DNA of 64,000 nucleotides from Piezodorus guildinii (taxonomy: Eukaryota > Arthropoda > Insecta > Hemiptera > Pentatomidae). The translations under genes and the position numbers were made by a program. Each line of letters opens with the position of its first letter. Positions within the stretch are counted from its first letter, which is position 1. The notes under the pieces were generated by a model. The model searched no databases, was not told the origin of the DNA, and saw only the letters and a program-made list of their open reading frames with translations. Where the stretch lies: assembly GCA_023052935.1 (NCBI GenBank), contig CM041292.1:134058951-134122950 (forward strand), given 5' to 3'. This document shows positions 1 through 11,440 of the stretch, piece by piece.

Positions 1-379
1 TTATGGCAGACGGTATATCTATGCTATTATTCTGTGTTTTATAAACATTGTTAAAAAATATTTAAAATTTTATTATTATGCTTTTTTTCTTTGTTTATGC
101 AACGTTCCAATTATACCCATAAGCAAACTAAATATATGTAAACTTAATTAAAATAGAGGGTAGTGTGTTCTGAGTTTTATTCTTCCAACAATACGATCAG
201 ATCCGATATAAAGCAATAATACGAGGTTATAATATAAATAACAGGAACGTTAAAGTAATAGACCTGTTAACAGTTGATAGCCGGAAAAGAAATAATATTA
301 TGAGAAGCCATTCCCCTGCCTAAATGTATATAATATCCACTAAACATTATTCAAAGTAGGGAGAGGCTAGACGAAAGGA
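1..379. other. AT-rich non-coding DNA
   Basis: No gene, RNA or repeat recognised. Short poly(A/T) runs only. Confidence 0.5.
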
Positions 380-720
380 CAACAAAAGCAAGGCGATATC
401 TCCCCGACAATCAGAGATATCCAAATGAGAGCTGCCGGAGTTAAAAGCTAATCCTCTGGCCGTAAATTCATTATAGCAACATAAAAAGCCTCTTCAAGGA
501 GCTCCGATTTCAGCCTTATCGGCGACCGTATATTTGGGGGCGTGGGCTGTCCCCGCCTCGCTCCATTATTTACACGACGCGGGATTTTCAGCTTCGGAGG
601 TAAAAAAACCAAAACAAAAAAGATGCGAGTATAAACTTTAGCGGTTCAACAGCCAGCTGTTCCCACTTCGCGAAGAACGCGAAAATGAAAAGCGGTAAAA
701 ATAAACCGGGATATAAAACC
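380..720. other. GC-richer unique island, candidate regulatory DNA
   Basis: Complex, balanced sequence in a very AT-rich setting, with CpG-containing words and no long open frame. It matches no repeat seen elsewhere in the window. The island character is seen directly. A cis-regulatory role is inference only. Confidence 0.3.
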
Positions 721-2040
721 TTTAAATAATAAAAACCTCGCTATAAAAAGGGAAATTAATTTCGAGAAACGATCTCAGCAGAAAAAAAAAGAAAAGAGTA
801 GATGTTCAAAAGAAAAGCATACCATATGATGATTCGGATGGTCAAGAATGAAAAAAATATTTTTTTTTTAACTTTGAGCTTTTCATAATTAATTATAGAG
901 ACAAAAATATTAACGATATTATCAATAAATACACATATAACGGTTTAAAAGATAATAAAGAACATATAAACCTCAAATTAAACAGGTTAATTAATAAACC
1001 AAAAATTAATAAATTACAGATTAACAAATTAATTGATAGTAAACAAAATAGAAACCTGACATCTATAAAGTGCCAAAATCTTAAGCAAGATCAAATTTTA
1101 TCTAATAATGAACGCTATGTTGAGACTGATAAGGATCACCTAATTATATATAATGAACTGTATAAAATTAATAATAGGATCTTTTTTTATTTATATGGAT
1201 CCATTCTGCAGCTCGCTTTGCCCAACTATCTTCTATTTTCCGTATGAGATGTCCTGCCTATGTCATATAGCTATGTAGAAATTAAAGCAATTTAATGGAC
1301 CAGCAGTTTGAAATGTTATAGTTTTTCTTTCTAGTTAAACAAATCATTTTTTTCCGTACATGTTTTTTCTAGTCTTGAGGATCGCTCGCACAAAGACGAA
1401 GAGTAACAGATCGGAATATTACTGCAACTACCTTTGAGATAGAAAAGTTTTAAACCATAAAGTAAGGCTTCAATAAATGGATCACTTATCATTTACTTTT
1501 AATATGAACAGATATATAGTTGAAATGTACTCCCTTCACTTGACGAACAGCGAAGCAGTCTGCGATCCTAATCATCCGCGTCAGACCACACGGTTCAAAG
1601 ATACCATACATTTCAGAAGCAGTTAGCGATGAGTAGTGAGATGATGTGAAGATGAGGCGTGGGGTAGGTGGCGCTGATAGCACAAAGCCTATTATAATAT
1701 CGGTAATAAGGTGCCGTGATAAATAAACAAAGAGCTAGGCCTCTTCTCTGTGTGGGTGGCTGCTCCTCCTATACCCTGTCTAACCTTCCGCCTCAACTAT
1801 TATATTTCGTCCCCGGTTCAGAGAGAAATACCTGTGATTAATATTACTTAATGCTATTAATTTGAATAAAAAAAAAATTGATGGTCTTCTGGCTATTTTC
1901 TTTTTAATAATCTTGAGGGATAATTGGGAATACTTAAAGATGACTAACAATTAGAATATTCTGGTATTTATGTATTACATTTATGATAAAGTAAAGGGCA
2001 TTAAAGATATAAGTTTTTTGTACTTGATTAGTAGTTTAGA
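721..2040. other. AT-rich non-coding DNA
   Basis: No gene recognised. A 64-codon minus-strand frame near 1489-1683 has no recognisable domain and is probably chance. Confidence 0.45.
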
Positions 2041-2240
2041 ATAGCGATGTGACTATATGGACGATGTATGGTAAGCCATTGTTAGGGCATTAGTTTACCA
2101 TGTAAAGCATATACTGTTTTATGGTTTACTAATGCTCTGATGATAGTTTACATGTTTGAGCTGAAACGTCGGCAAAATTAAAATATTTTTAATAGGTCTG
2201 ACTCCCAATTATTTCTACCTATGATATTACTTTTGTAATT
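2041..2240 (+). mobile_element. Penelope-like retroelement end (fragment)
   Basis: About 100 bp here (from about 2128) matches a second locus at about 48350-48440 in the same order: a CTGATGATG block, a GAGC(C/T)GAAACGTC-like block, an A-rich GCAAAAT(T)AAAA segment, then a GACTGACTCC/GATTATT-like tail. The combination CTGATGA...GAAAC...GTC is the hammerhead ribozyme core known from the terminal repeats of Penelope-like elements. No reverse transcriptase or GIY-YIG coding remains, so this is a terminal fragment. Assignment rests on the ribozyme core and the two-copy match. A SINE or satellite carrying the same ribozyme is the alternative. Confidence 0.5.
2133..2174 (+). ncRNA. Hammerhead-ribozyme-like motif, copy 1
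   Basis: The order is TGCT, CTGATGA (2137-2143), stem II region, GAAAC (2163-2167), GTC (2168-2170), GGCA. TGCT and GGCA can pair as stem I (last pair G-U). Stem II can pair as AGTTT/GAGCT with G-U wobbles. All core nucleotides CUGAUGA, GAAA and UC are present. Stem III is only the self-complementary ACGU, the minimal form described for Penelope-type ribozymes that act as dimers. Activity is inference. Confidence 0.5.
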
Positions 2241-2317
2241 GTTGTTACGGAAAAAACAAAACATATCTTGCTCATTCCTTTTTTTTTTTTCTTTTTTTTG
2301 ATAATCTGTAACGATTT

Positions 2318-2590
2318 TGTTTGTTTATTCATTTAACGCTACTTTATGCCATTGTGGCTTATCGGACGATGCTACCGTGGGTGTCCTAATTTTTTCCTAT
2401 CTAGGTTTAATTAGGATAGAGATCTTCAAAGAGTATCTATAACCGCAAAGGCTCGGGACAACCATTTTACGTCCTCTCCGGAGGTCGGTATAACCATGGG
2501 TTTTTTACTACCATGAACATCCTATGACCATCTGCCAGATTTGAACCAGCAACCTAGGGAATATGATAGCCACTACTCTACAGAAGACCC
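2318..2590 (-). mobile_element. tRNA-derived SINE, family 1, degraded full-length copy
   Basis: On the minus strand it has a tRNA-like head with a B-box-like GGTTCAAATC, then the family body: a CCTCCGGAGAGGACG-type hairpin, a CTATCCTAATTAAACCTAGATAGG block, a TAGCATCGTCCGAT block and an AAATGAATAAACAAACAA tail. It matches the copy at 54242-54532 throughout with many substitutions. No clear target duplication was found. Confidence 0.8.
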
Positions 2591-3689
2591 CTGTGTTTTT
2601 TTTATGCATGGTTTTTAAATTTACAAATTTAGTTCCCATAGCAACATTTGAATAAGACTAGTTCCTGAATCATGACGACGAAATTAAAACCATACATCTG
2701 CTAATTCTAGTCAGATTTTAAAATTTCTCTTTTTTAAAAGAATGTCATTTACAGGAAACATTGTCAAATTACGATCAATTAAAACGAAAGAAATGTAGGA
2801 CGTGCAGTTAATCAATACTCAATAGGCAGACATAAGTACTTTTTTAACGAGTAATGTTTAGCGGAGTAGATAAATTTGTTTTCTTAGTCCTTAACAAAGG
2901 TTCATTCTTTAAAATGATGAATCACAAGGACTATTTATGTATTCTTGAACAGTTGAAATATGTTACGGTATCGGAATAGGTGCTCAACCTCTTGGTTATT
3001 AGCACCTTATGTATTCATATTAACAGATTTTTTCATTTTAAACACTATTGAAATTAAATAACACACATAATTCTTTATATATCTACTCTTTAAAAAATAA
3101 TTTATTTCATTTTTTTTCTCTTACTGTAGAAAGTTTATTTACAGTTGACCTTAACAGTTGCAATATACAACATGTCTGACCAACAGACAAAATGAACATA
3201 ATTAACTAATAATTACAATCATGGATAAATATATACACAATAAAAAAAAAATAAATAAATAAAAACAATTTACAGAAAATAGAATTAATGAAAAATAAAT
3301 AAATTGATAACAGCGTTTATATATAAAATAAGAAGAAAAATAAATAAACAGTAGCTTTATTCTAGTATTTAGTCTTCTAAGAGTAACCTTAGCTTTGACA
3401 TAATAAAGGATCAATATCTGGCCAAGAATTAATATATATTATGTTTTTTGAAACCTCAACCTCTATCACAAAATTATCATGAACCTTTAAATGATATAGA
3501 TCATTAAAAATTACAAATGAACTATTTATTCATCTAATTTTGAAAATATATAGATGGATGTTTATACCGATTCCACCAATGAGCCATCAAAAGAAATAGG
3601 ACTTGCTTAGTCACTTATTCTCTATCTGAGAAGGATGAGCAACAAAAAAGTGCTATAATTATTAAATAAAGCGCATAAAAAAATATTTT
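2591..3689. other. AT-rich non-coding DNA
   Basis: Nothing recognisable. Low-complexity A/T and short AATAAAT runs dominate around 3230-3360. Confidence 0.45.
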
Positions 3690-4230
3690 CAGCCCAGCCA
3701 AACCGAACTAAGCTCGGAGTATGGATAGTGAGCGTCGAATGCCGACCCGTCAGCGTGTATTAACCAGAAGGATTTGTGAATAAGGGAGGAGGAACTTCCA
3801 TCACATGCTAATCCCGCTTGGGGCCTACATCGTGTATTTCACCTCGGCGGGCTTCGTTACCCCCGCTCCAATTTTATTACATGTTCCCTATTTACATTTT
3901 GATCAGCTTTGAGAAATACGACCACTATAGATTATGGCTAGCCTCCTCATACGATCGGCTCAGCTGATGTTCCATTATCTCGACGGCCAATATTTCGGTG
4001 TTAAATTCAAACCTCTATCCAATCACCGTATTTCGAAAACAAGCTCCTACAAACATGGGGCCCTGTACCCACACATTAATCACTCCTCGGGATTAAACAT
4101 AATAAAACGGTAATCAATAACGTCCGCTACAAGGAAGGACGAATCCGAATTATTCAAATAAGGTTTAAATAAATATCCTCCTGGCGTTTAACATGCATAA
4201 CACATTGTGTAGGCCGGCGGAGAGGGAGGG
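3690..4230. other. GC-richer unique island, candidate regulatory DNA
   Basis: About 540 bp of balanced, non-repetitive sequence with several CpGs, including homeodomain-like TTAATCAC/TAATCAA words. No coding frame or transposon similarity seen. It is among the longest islands of its kind here. An enhancer role is inference. Confidence 0.3.
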
Positions 4231-4439
4231 TCTTAAATGGAATGGGCATTTTGACAATCACAAAAAAAAAAAAAAAAACTCCAAACATATTTTTTTAAAA
4301 AGTAAAAGGCAAGAATATTTGCATAAAGTAGTATGATAAAGGTTGTCTCCCGACATACACTCAATAACATCAAGATACAAGTATTAGGTCGTAAATGTTA
4401 CAATATATCCTGAAAATTTCGCAACATTTAATAACAGAT

Positions 4440-4657
4440 AAATTTTTTAAATTTATTTAAAGAAATTTACAACTGTATTGATTCTATACAAGTAAATGGT
4501 ATAGTCGATATAAGATTAAAACCATGATTGTCATGTGAAGAAACTACCCATTGGTAGCACTCCAATGTCCATTTATAGTAAGAAGTCTCTTGGCCATCTT
4601 CTTTTAAGTCGCCTCGGTGGAAGACAGGAATAGATGTTGAGGAGAGGTCACGGAAAA
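4440..4657 (-). mobile_element. Jockey-type LINE, subfamily B, 3' end fragment
   Basis: On the minus strand it reads the end of ORF2 (a ...RRLK..W-type terminus, around 4590-4655), then a 3' UTR containing GGGTAGTTTCTTCACATGAC-like and CAATACAGTTGTAAATTT blocks, ending in an A-rich tail at the low-coordinate side. The same UTR recurs at 9239, 40510, 52505 and, inverted, 60688. It is strongly 5'-truncated, as usual for LINE copies. Confidence 0.75.
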
Positions 4658-5301
4658 GCGGGTATATTATAATTATTTCTAATATTTATTAATATACGTT
4701 GAATTATGTAATCAAAATAGTTACATTAGTGTTTTTATTATATGTGTTATCAACAGGCATAATTAAAAAAAACTTTTAATTTAAACAAGTTTTTACTAAC
4801 AAAACATTGTCACACTCTACTGCCATGAGCTTATTTCATAAGACTAAGAAACTTTTTTTATAATAGTACACATTTTCAAACTCTAGTTAGTCGAGAGTAA
4901 AATCGTCCATAAGTACTTAATGTTACAGATTTCAAGTGCCTGTCCTTCAAAAACAAGTCTATGCCTATTGATATCAAGCATCTCTTCTATCACCAATGAT
5001 CTTCCGAAATGTCTGAATATAGCATAGCTTCCGGGACCATCTAATTTAGATTTATGACTGGAGTAGGTCCTTTACATGCAGAGTCATGCTAATATATGCT
5101 TGTGCGTATTGCCTTTTTTTACGACCTAGGAATGTAAAGTATATAAAAATATAAAACTTTAAACCTCATTAAATTTCAAATTTGTGTCTTAATTGTCCAT
5201 TTTGTACTAGCTCTCAATACTGTCCCTTGCTTTTCTAGACTTTATTGGAAAGAGGTATAGATGAGCTGAAGATGATTTATGGAATTTTTAATTTATGTCA
5301 T

Positions 5302-5367
5302 GCCCATATCTCATAGATCCACGTTGTAGGTAATCATCAGGGCTTCTTAAGGAAAGGCACCTTGCTA
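5302..5367. repeat. Single arm of a palindromic repeat (see 6268-6386)
   Basis: A CACGTTGTAGGTAATCATCA-type block followed by GGGCTTCTTAAGGAAAGGCACC matches the arm of the inverted repeat 0.95 kb downstream. Confidence 0.5.
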
Positions 5368-5403
5368 AAGACTGTCTCTTCCGAGATATCTTTCCTTATA
5401 ATA

Positions 5404-5531
5404 AGTTACCTCCACTGGCTTTCAAGACCAGTGACGCAGCTGAATGAAAGGCGCTGGGATCTCCTGGCATTATTCCTCGATATCCAATTTGATTTGGAGT
5501 TTCCAGGGATAGTTTGTGAATATTGAATAAA
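5404..5531 (+). mobile_element. Jockey-type LINE, subfamily A, 3' UTR fragment
   Basis: It contains CTTTCAAGACCAGTGACGCA, then AGGCGCTGGGATCTCCTGGC, then a GTTTGTGAATATTG block. These match, in order, the 3' UTR of the minus-strand copy at 22168-23400 and more loosely that of the full-length element at 34149-38895. No coding sequence is retained. Confidence 0.7.
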
Positions 5532-5705
5532 GTGATGTTACAATGAGCTATGGTATAGCGCTTAAAGTAAATGAAAAACTACAAACTCCAACGTAGCGAT
5601 GTTAGCAAAATTTATTTTAAGAGGTTTTTATTATCTAAATTTTCTTTTTTATAGTCCTGGAAGAAAAATTAAATGTTCTCTCTTTTTCTGTATAACCTTG
5701 CTTAA

Positions 5706-6240
5706 GACGTTCACGCCAGGGCGAATATCTACGTTTTTCCCCGTGGGCGGGGTTATGTTAGCTGCTTACGCTTCGTGGGGCGGGGCTGTACTGTTGCAAG
5801 TTCCAACGTGCTCAATGCGAGATCACAATAGTTCCAGGCTTCAAACGCGCTATATGCAGGATTGTAACAGTTTTGACATACACATATGACTTGAAGGAGT
5901 AATTATGGAAATACTTAAAAAAAAAAATTCTTATATTATATTCTTGCATCATATTATGGGAATGAAAATATGAAAATAAATAACGCACAACTAAATAAAA
6001 TTCTTAAAGAAGAGTAATCAAGTAAAATTAACCGATAAGAGTCCTTTGAGAGGGATGTTGAAAGTTATAAAATATTTAATAAATAAACCCTTATGCTTGT
6101 TGATTCCTACAACATATAATGTTGAAAAAAAACAACAAATTTAACTTATTTTCTAATAATAAGTGACTCACCTCTGATGCACGTCGTCCCACGGGATATC
6201 TAAGCGTGACCCACCGGTGGGTCACCCTGGCGTGATCGTG
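5706..6240. mobile_element. piggyBac-like nonautonomous element (MITE)
   Basis: It is flanked by TTAA on both sides (5702-5705 and 6241-6244). The ends are inverted: left GACGTTCACGCCAGGGCGA, right (read inward) CACGATCACGCCAGGGTGA, 15 of 19 matching. TTAA target duplications and such ends are the hallmark of the piggyBac superfamily. The 535-bp interior has no transposase; a 96-codon frame (5599-5889) crosses the left border and is chance. The right subterminal region holds a perfect 20-bp palindrome. Confidence 0.6.
6206..6225. repeat. Perfect 20-bp palindrome inside the piggyBac-like MITE
   Basis: GTGACCCACCGGTGGGTCAC is its own reverse complement. It lies about 15 bp inside the right end, where transposase binding sites usually sit. 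Confidence 0.9.
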
Positions 6241-6267
6241 TTAATATATGTATACTAGCTAACCCTA

Positions 6268-6400
6268 ACCTGATGGAGCCACGTTATAGATCATAATCAG
6301 AGCTCCTTTAGAAAAGGAACCTCAAATGAGACATTACTTATTTAAGCCTGAAGGAGCCCTGATGATGATCTGCAATGTCGGTAAAACAATAAATAGTTTA
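6268..6400. repeat. Inverted repeat with CTGATGATGATC arms
   Basis: The left arm (about 6268-6312) is the reverse complement of the right arm (about 6345-6386), which contains AAGGAGCCCTGATGATGATC. The stretch after the right arm (GTCGGTAAAACAATAAATAG) resembles the sequence after the hammerhead-like motifs at 2.1 and 48.4 kb. The GAAA core is absent, so this is not called a ribozyme. Confidence 0.45.
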
Positions 6401-7814
6401 AAATATTGTTTTCTTTCATTGACCAGTACCTAGACTATTTCCTCCCTTAATATCCCAATGGTCGTTATGGAATAATAATATAAATAAATAAAGAGAAGGA
6501 TAGAGAGAGAAAGAGGAAGTGAGATTATAGGGACTAACTTTTTAGTAGTGAATTTTCATAACATATCATAAAAATTCTGAATGCTCTTTTGAGTAACCTT
6601 TACCAGGCTACAACAAGAAGAAAGTTGACTTTCGCAAACTGTTTAGTAAGCAGACAGCATGAAATGGCCTTATGTCATCCGCTCATATGAATACAAATAA
6701 CATCGTCGTAGGGGGCGAGATCAAGGTATCTGATATTTGTCAAATCCACAATGTGTTTAGCGTAAAAACCGGTATTCGACCACACTAAAGTTCTTGAATA
6801 AAAGACTGTAGAATTAAAGAGGGTTATCTACATGATCTGTTAATTGGAGTCGATAGTAGCAATCTAAGCATGTAAAAAGCACAATATTTCATTCGCAAGT
6901 ATTTTAATAGGGTATAATAAATCATATCGCAAAAATTATAAATCAAATTTGATACTAATTTGTCACAACCGCAATACCGTGGGGAGTTCTAAACGGTAAC
7001 CACTTAGGAGCCGAGAAGAAAAATGATACTTAGAAGTCATCTAGACAATGCCGGGCCTCTAGCTGATGTAGTTATTAATCTTGGGCAACGTACGCGACAA
7101 GAAACACATCGGCAGCCCACGCACCAGAAATGGAAGGAGGAAACGCCAAGCGGGATTTAAATCACCTTCACTATATATCGAGATAAGGAAACAAAACTGA
7201 CACCCCAAAACTGATAACCGATCCCTGGAATGCTTTTTATTCAGAGTTGGGACCATTAAAAGACTCAATATCTGCTATGAGAGCGGCAGATTGGATTCTT
7301 TCACTTATTCAAGGTCCAAAGAGATCGGGGAATCGTAATCTAAATTAAATTTGTAAGGGAACACTCATCGAGATTTACCGCTTAGCTTAAGGTACTCTTA
7401 GAATGACTATCTTTAGACACTGTCCGATCAATTAGTATAGCACTTGTTTTAAATGTGTGTTTCTATTTTATGACCGCACCCTATTCTAATTTCTCAACGG
7501 TCAACAAAAACTCCATCATTATACCGCTTAAGGTAGTCTTGTCTGTTGAAAGAGGGAGCATTCATCATGGTTTATTTGAAAATACTCTTAAAATAATCCT
7601 GCTTTCGGAATACTTTTGGCGAAAAAAACCATTTCGAATATATTTGTTTCCTTTTTAATAATTCGTGTAATAAAACGATAATGCATATAAAAATAAATTT
7701 CAAAACTTTAACAGGCACTGTAAAATTCAGAAGTGTTGAGGCGCCACTCAAAACATTCCATACCAACCACAGCCACATTAGTGTTCATCTAGATTTAAAC
7801 CTCCTACGGGAGTA
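6401..7814. other. Non-coding DNA, mildly GC-richer near 6.95-7.35 kb
   Basis: No recognisable gene. Open frames of 60-70 codons near 7059-7268, 7455-7658 and 7572-7778 overlap on opposite strands and show no domains. Confidence 0.4.
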
Positions 7815-7827
7815 TATATATATTATA

Positions 7828-7882
<55 letters not shown>

Positions 7883-7890
7883 TATATATA
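7815..7890. repeat. (TA)n microsatellite, interrupted
   Basis: TA dinucleotide tract broken by AT shifts. Confidence 0.95.
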
Positions 7891-8160
7891 GTGCACATAA
7901 TAGTTTGCAATGCTAATGCTACCCAAGTCAGGGTCTCTGTTTCCGTACAGGAGGTATTAGCCCCACCAATTATAGAATTTACTTCTGTGGGGCTCCCCTG
8001 GAGTTTCCTTCTTCCTCGTCTAACAGCCGACCTGAACGGATCTTCATCCCGAGCCAGACACAGCAGCCGCTGTATCCAGAACAGGAAGAGATCGGAGCGA
8101 GGACCGAAGACTTAGAGATGGATGAGGACAAGCACGCCGCCCGCCCGCCGTAAATATTAA
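7891..8160. other. GC-richer unique island
   Basis: Balanced sequence with an SR-rich-looking frame. The longest frame crosses the TA microsatellite (7681-8115), so a protein is unlikely. It could be regulatory DNA or an unrecognised exon; no splice context supports an exon. Confidence 0.3.
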
Positions 8161-9238
8161 CAGGGACCTGACCCTTTAATTATATTTTGTTGATCCATAA
8201 ATAACTTAAAACGAACTCAAGAAATTTTTTTCATTTAAGGCACAATAAAGGGCTCCCGGTGGAAAAACACTTACCGAGCCCCCAAATTGTACAAACATAA
8301 TACATAATTTAATTTAGTAAATAGGTATTCAAGTTGTGAAATCACTACTTCCTGTTGCATACATATTAAAAAAGACGTATTATACCTCAACTATTGAAAG
8401 AAACTTTTTATTTGGGCAATATCTTAATTTATTAAATTAATCTTTTTCAAATATTTTCATTTATCAGCCCTGAAACCAAATAACTTAAGAGGTCAGAAAG
8501 TTTATATTTTATACCTAATCAACAATTTCAAAAATAGTTGGAAAATATAATACTCAGAGTAAACAAGGTTTAATATCAATACCCCCAATAAATAAGGAAT
8601 TTAATTACCAAGAATCATGAATCAATATGAAGAAAATTTAAAAGGTTCAAATTCTATTGGGATAGCTTAAATATTTCTTACTATTTAGATAAAATTGATA
8701 CACTTAATATAATTTTCATTGTTTCTCCTTAGCTTATACCATACTAAATTGCTTTAAATTTCCTGGTTAAACGATAAATCTATTTTTCGAATTCTACGAT
8801 GAATACTTAAAAGGGCGCAGATGAGACAATAATTAAACATATGACATAATACTACACATAACTGCGTCATTGATTTAATTACAAGCTGGATTTTACTAGC
8901 TCATAAAAAATCTTGAAATTAATTTAATAAAAATGTCATGTTCAAAAAGGTCCAATATAAGCATAAAGAAGAGAATGAACCCAAGGACGAATAATTGAGA
9001 GTTTTTATGCTACGTAGTTGTGCCTTTTAGGGTATATTTTTATTTATAATAGTAACTATTTGTTGAGTATATAAATATAAAACTCATTTCATAAAAATAG
9101 TTATCTTTATAATTAAATAACGTAGTAGTATTTATTTACATTTGTTACTGAATGACAGAATTAATGTAACTGATAACAATGAACAGAGAAAATGTATTGT
9201 ATTTAGTTCAAAATACAATCATTATTAATTATTTTTTA
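8161..9238. other. AT-rich non-coding DNA
   Basis: Nothing recognised. Confidence 0.45.
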
Positions 9239-9366
9239 AAATAAAATTTACAACTGTATTGATAAGAAACAACAAGCCAAGAGGATAAGTATATGAATAA
9301 AACATGTTAGTCTTGTGAAGTGACTACCCATTAGTAGAACTCCAATATCTTCTTCTTTTTTTTTTA
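9239..9366 (-). mobile_element. Jockey-type LINE, subfamily B, 3' UTR fragment
   Basis: AATTTACAACTGTATTGATA, GTCTTGTGAAGTGACTACCC and ATTAGTAGAACTCCAATAT align in order with the 3' UTR at 4440-4657. Only the UTR is retained. Confidence 0.65.
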
Positions 9367-9587
9367 TGGTGTATATTTTTTAAACAAAATATGGATGAAA
9401 TAGAAAATTGTGATTATATAATAGTTTTAACCAATCCAGTTATCAAATGACAATTATTAACACAAAAATTAGGATGTTTAATGTAGCTTTATTTATTTAT
9501 TTTATTTTTAACCTAAATCTGTGTATAATTAAGGCAAGTTTTGTTTATAATGGAGAAGTTGGTTAGGAAACAGTCATCAAGAAATAA

Positions 9588-9750
9588 CAGACTAATGAGA
9601 AAAACTTATTACATTTCTTTTTTCGGCCGTTTCGGCCTAAATTGTAGAGAGTTTTATTTTTATTTTTATAAAATAAGTTTTTCTCTACGGCCAACAATTA
9701 CTACATCAAGATTTGTGTAATTACTGATTCTCATTAGTGTGTAATTATAT
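9588..9750. repeat. Nested inverted repeat
   Basis: AGAAAAACTTATT (about 9598) pairs with AATAAGTTTTTCT (about 9674). Outside it, CTAATGAGAA pairs with TTCTCATTAG. Possibly an old palindromic MITE. No target duplication identified. Confidence 0.4.
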
Positions 9751-11440
9751 AGACGGTATATGTCTATAAAAAGTATTTAAAAAATCCTTGAAACAGTAGT
9801 CTACACGTTCATCGATTTAACGTGTTCCGGTGAGTTATGAGATTTAACGGGTTTTCAAAACAGGTGTGAGTTAATCTTGAATGATGGATATGCGTCATTG
9901 AGATTACTTCCTTTTTCCCTGTGGGAAACAATCAGTATTCAAGAATTATTTTTATTGCCTATTGTTTTTATTTCGCTGCAGGTGTCATTTCATTAAAATG
10001 GGAAAAGGTGTTTCTACTGGGATTTTTATTCATATGAACACAAGGGGATCAGGAAACTAATTTATCTTTGAGAGGTGAAAACATTTGAGACGAATCATCA
10101 ACTATTTTATAATTTCTTATTAAATAGCTTGAATACCAAGGTGTATGAACATACAAATATATTCACCCGATGTAGAAACTCAGAAGAATATATAAGGAAA
10201 AAATGTAATGAACGAGACAAAAGCAAAATAATTACTTCACACACTTTGGTTTATTGAAATTTAATATTTATTGTAACATTATGCAACAGACAAATGTGAG
10301 CAATTCGTTTATGGATAGATAAATTTTACTTCGATTTATTATAATACTATATTCTTGATACCATCCTTCAATCGATGCTGCTGTCTTAGCAGTGCTTTAG
10401 GTGCATCAGTGACCGTTAACACACATACGACACACATGACACTCGTATGTCATCAGCGTGTTTAGAACAAAGAAGCGATGCATTTTTCCTTACAGAAGAG
10501 CTATCAATGCCTTAAATAAAACCGTCAACTAAAATTGAAAAGACAATAGATACTGATAACCGATGCTATCTAAGTATTGTTGTTACCTGTTATTTCTAGC
10601 CAATTCGCCTCAATAATCGTATGGAATGGACAGTCACTAAAAATGATTATCAAGATCTCTTGATATGAGAAAGATTCTCAGAATAATAATGAAAGAGTGA
10701 AAACTGCTGGCCTATTAGAAGAGTTCCAACCGAGAATTATATATCATACATTCTAAACCAAATTCAGCAGGCTCAGGTTGTAGGACATAAGAGGGGGTGG
10801 GGGAACATGAAAGGAACTACTACAGCCCATTAAGGGTGTTAAGTTCATTAAATACATTGATTCGTACATTTTTAGACCAAGGGCTCGCCAAAGAAGGTGT
10901 TAGGTCGTGATCCTTAATTTTTATATTATGCATCTATTCATCAGGTTTTTCTCTCCATTTCTTGGTTTATAGAGCCTAAGGAAGGACTTTATTCTACAGG
11001 ATCGCATCAAGGTAAAAATAACATATAAATAATTATTCTACTATAACCGGATTCAAACCTGGTATCCGGTGATTAGTTGTCCAGTACCGTTTCTACTGGA
11101 CCAAAGTTTCCTCAAGGATGAAAGAAGAAGGCGTGCATTGAGAATGTTCGATGGCTTGGCGTAGGATGCTAGAAGTGTTTAGAAAATAAGGAGGTTAATC
11201 AGATCGATACAAGGAAAGTAGAGATAGAAGGTAGAAGCTACTGCAATTCGATTCTGGAAATATCTACCACATTAGTATAAACATTCTAGAGGTAATTTTC
11301 CGAGTTAAAATAGGTTTGAATCCAGTAACTTGAAAAGAGCTACTACAAATTAGATGATTATCATAATGATCATAATTGGGAAAACGGATCTTGTAACTGT
11401 AGTCCTTACTTTTTCGAACTAAGGCCAGTGCTCCTATTAC
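9751..11440. other. Non-coding DNA, no confirmed feature
   Basis: Weak resemblance to LINE carboxy-terminal coding (10660-10800, 11110-11260) and to a minus-strand tRNA-like B box near 11050 was seen. None is strong enough to call. Confidence 0.35.

Noticed and set aside
5599..5889. 96-codon frame
   Set aside because: It crosses the left border of the piggyBac-like MITE and shows no transposase motif.
7681..8115. 144-codon plus-strand frame
   Set aside because: It runs through an interrupted TA microsatellite (poly Ile-Tyr). The part after it has no domain.
10660..11260. Possible LINE ORF2 carboxy terminus and a minus-strand tRNA-like B box
   Set aside because: Only short, frame-shifting resemblances (RKILRIIM, QAQVVGHKRGW, a GGTTTGAATCC word). 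Too weak to separate from chance without a search.
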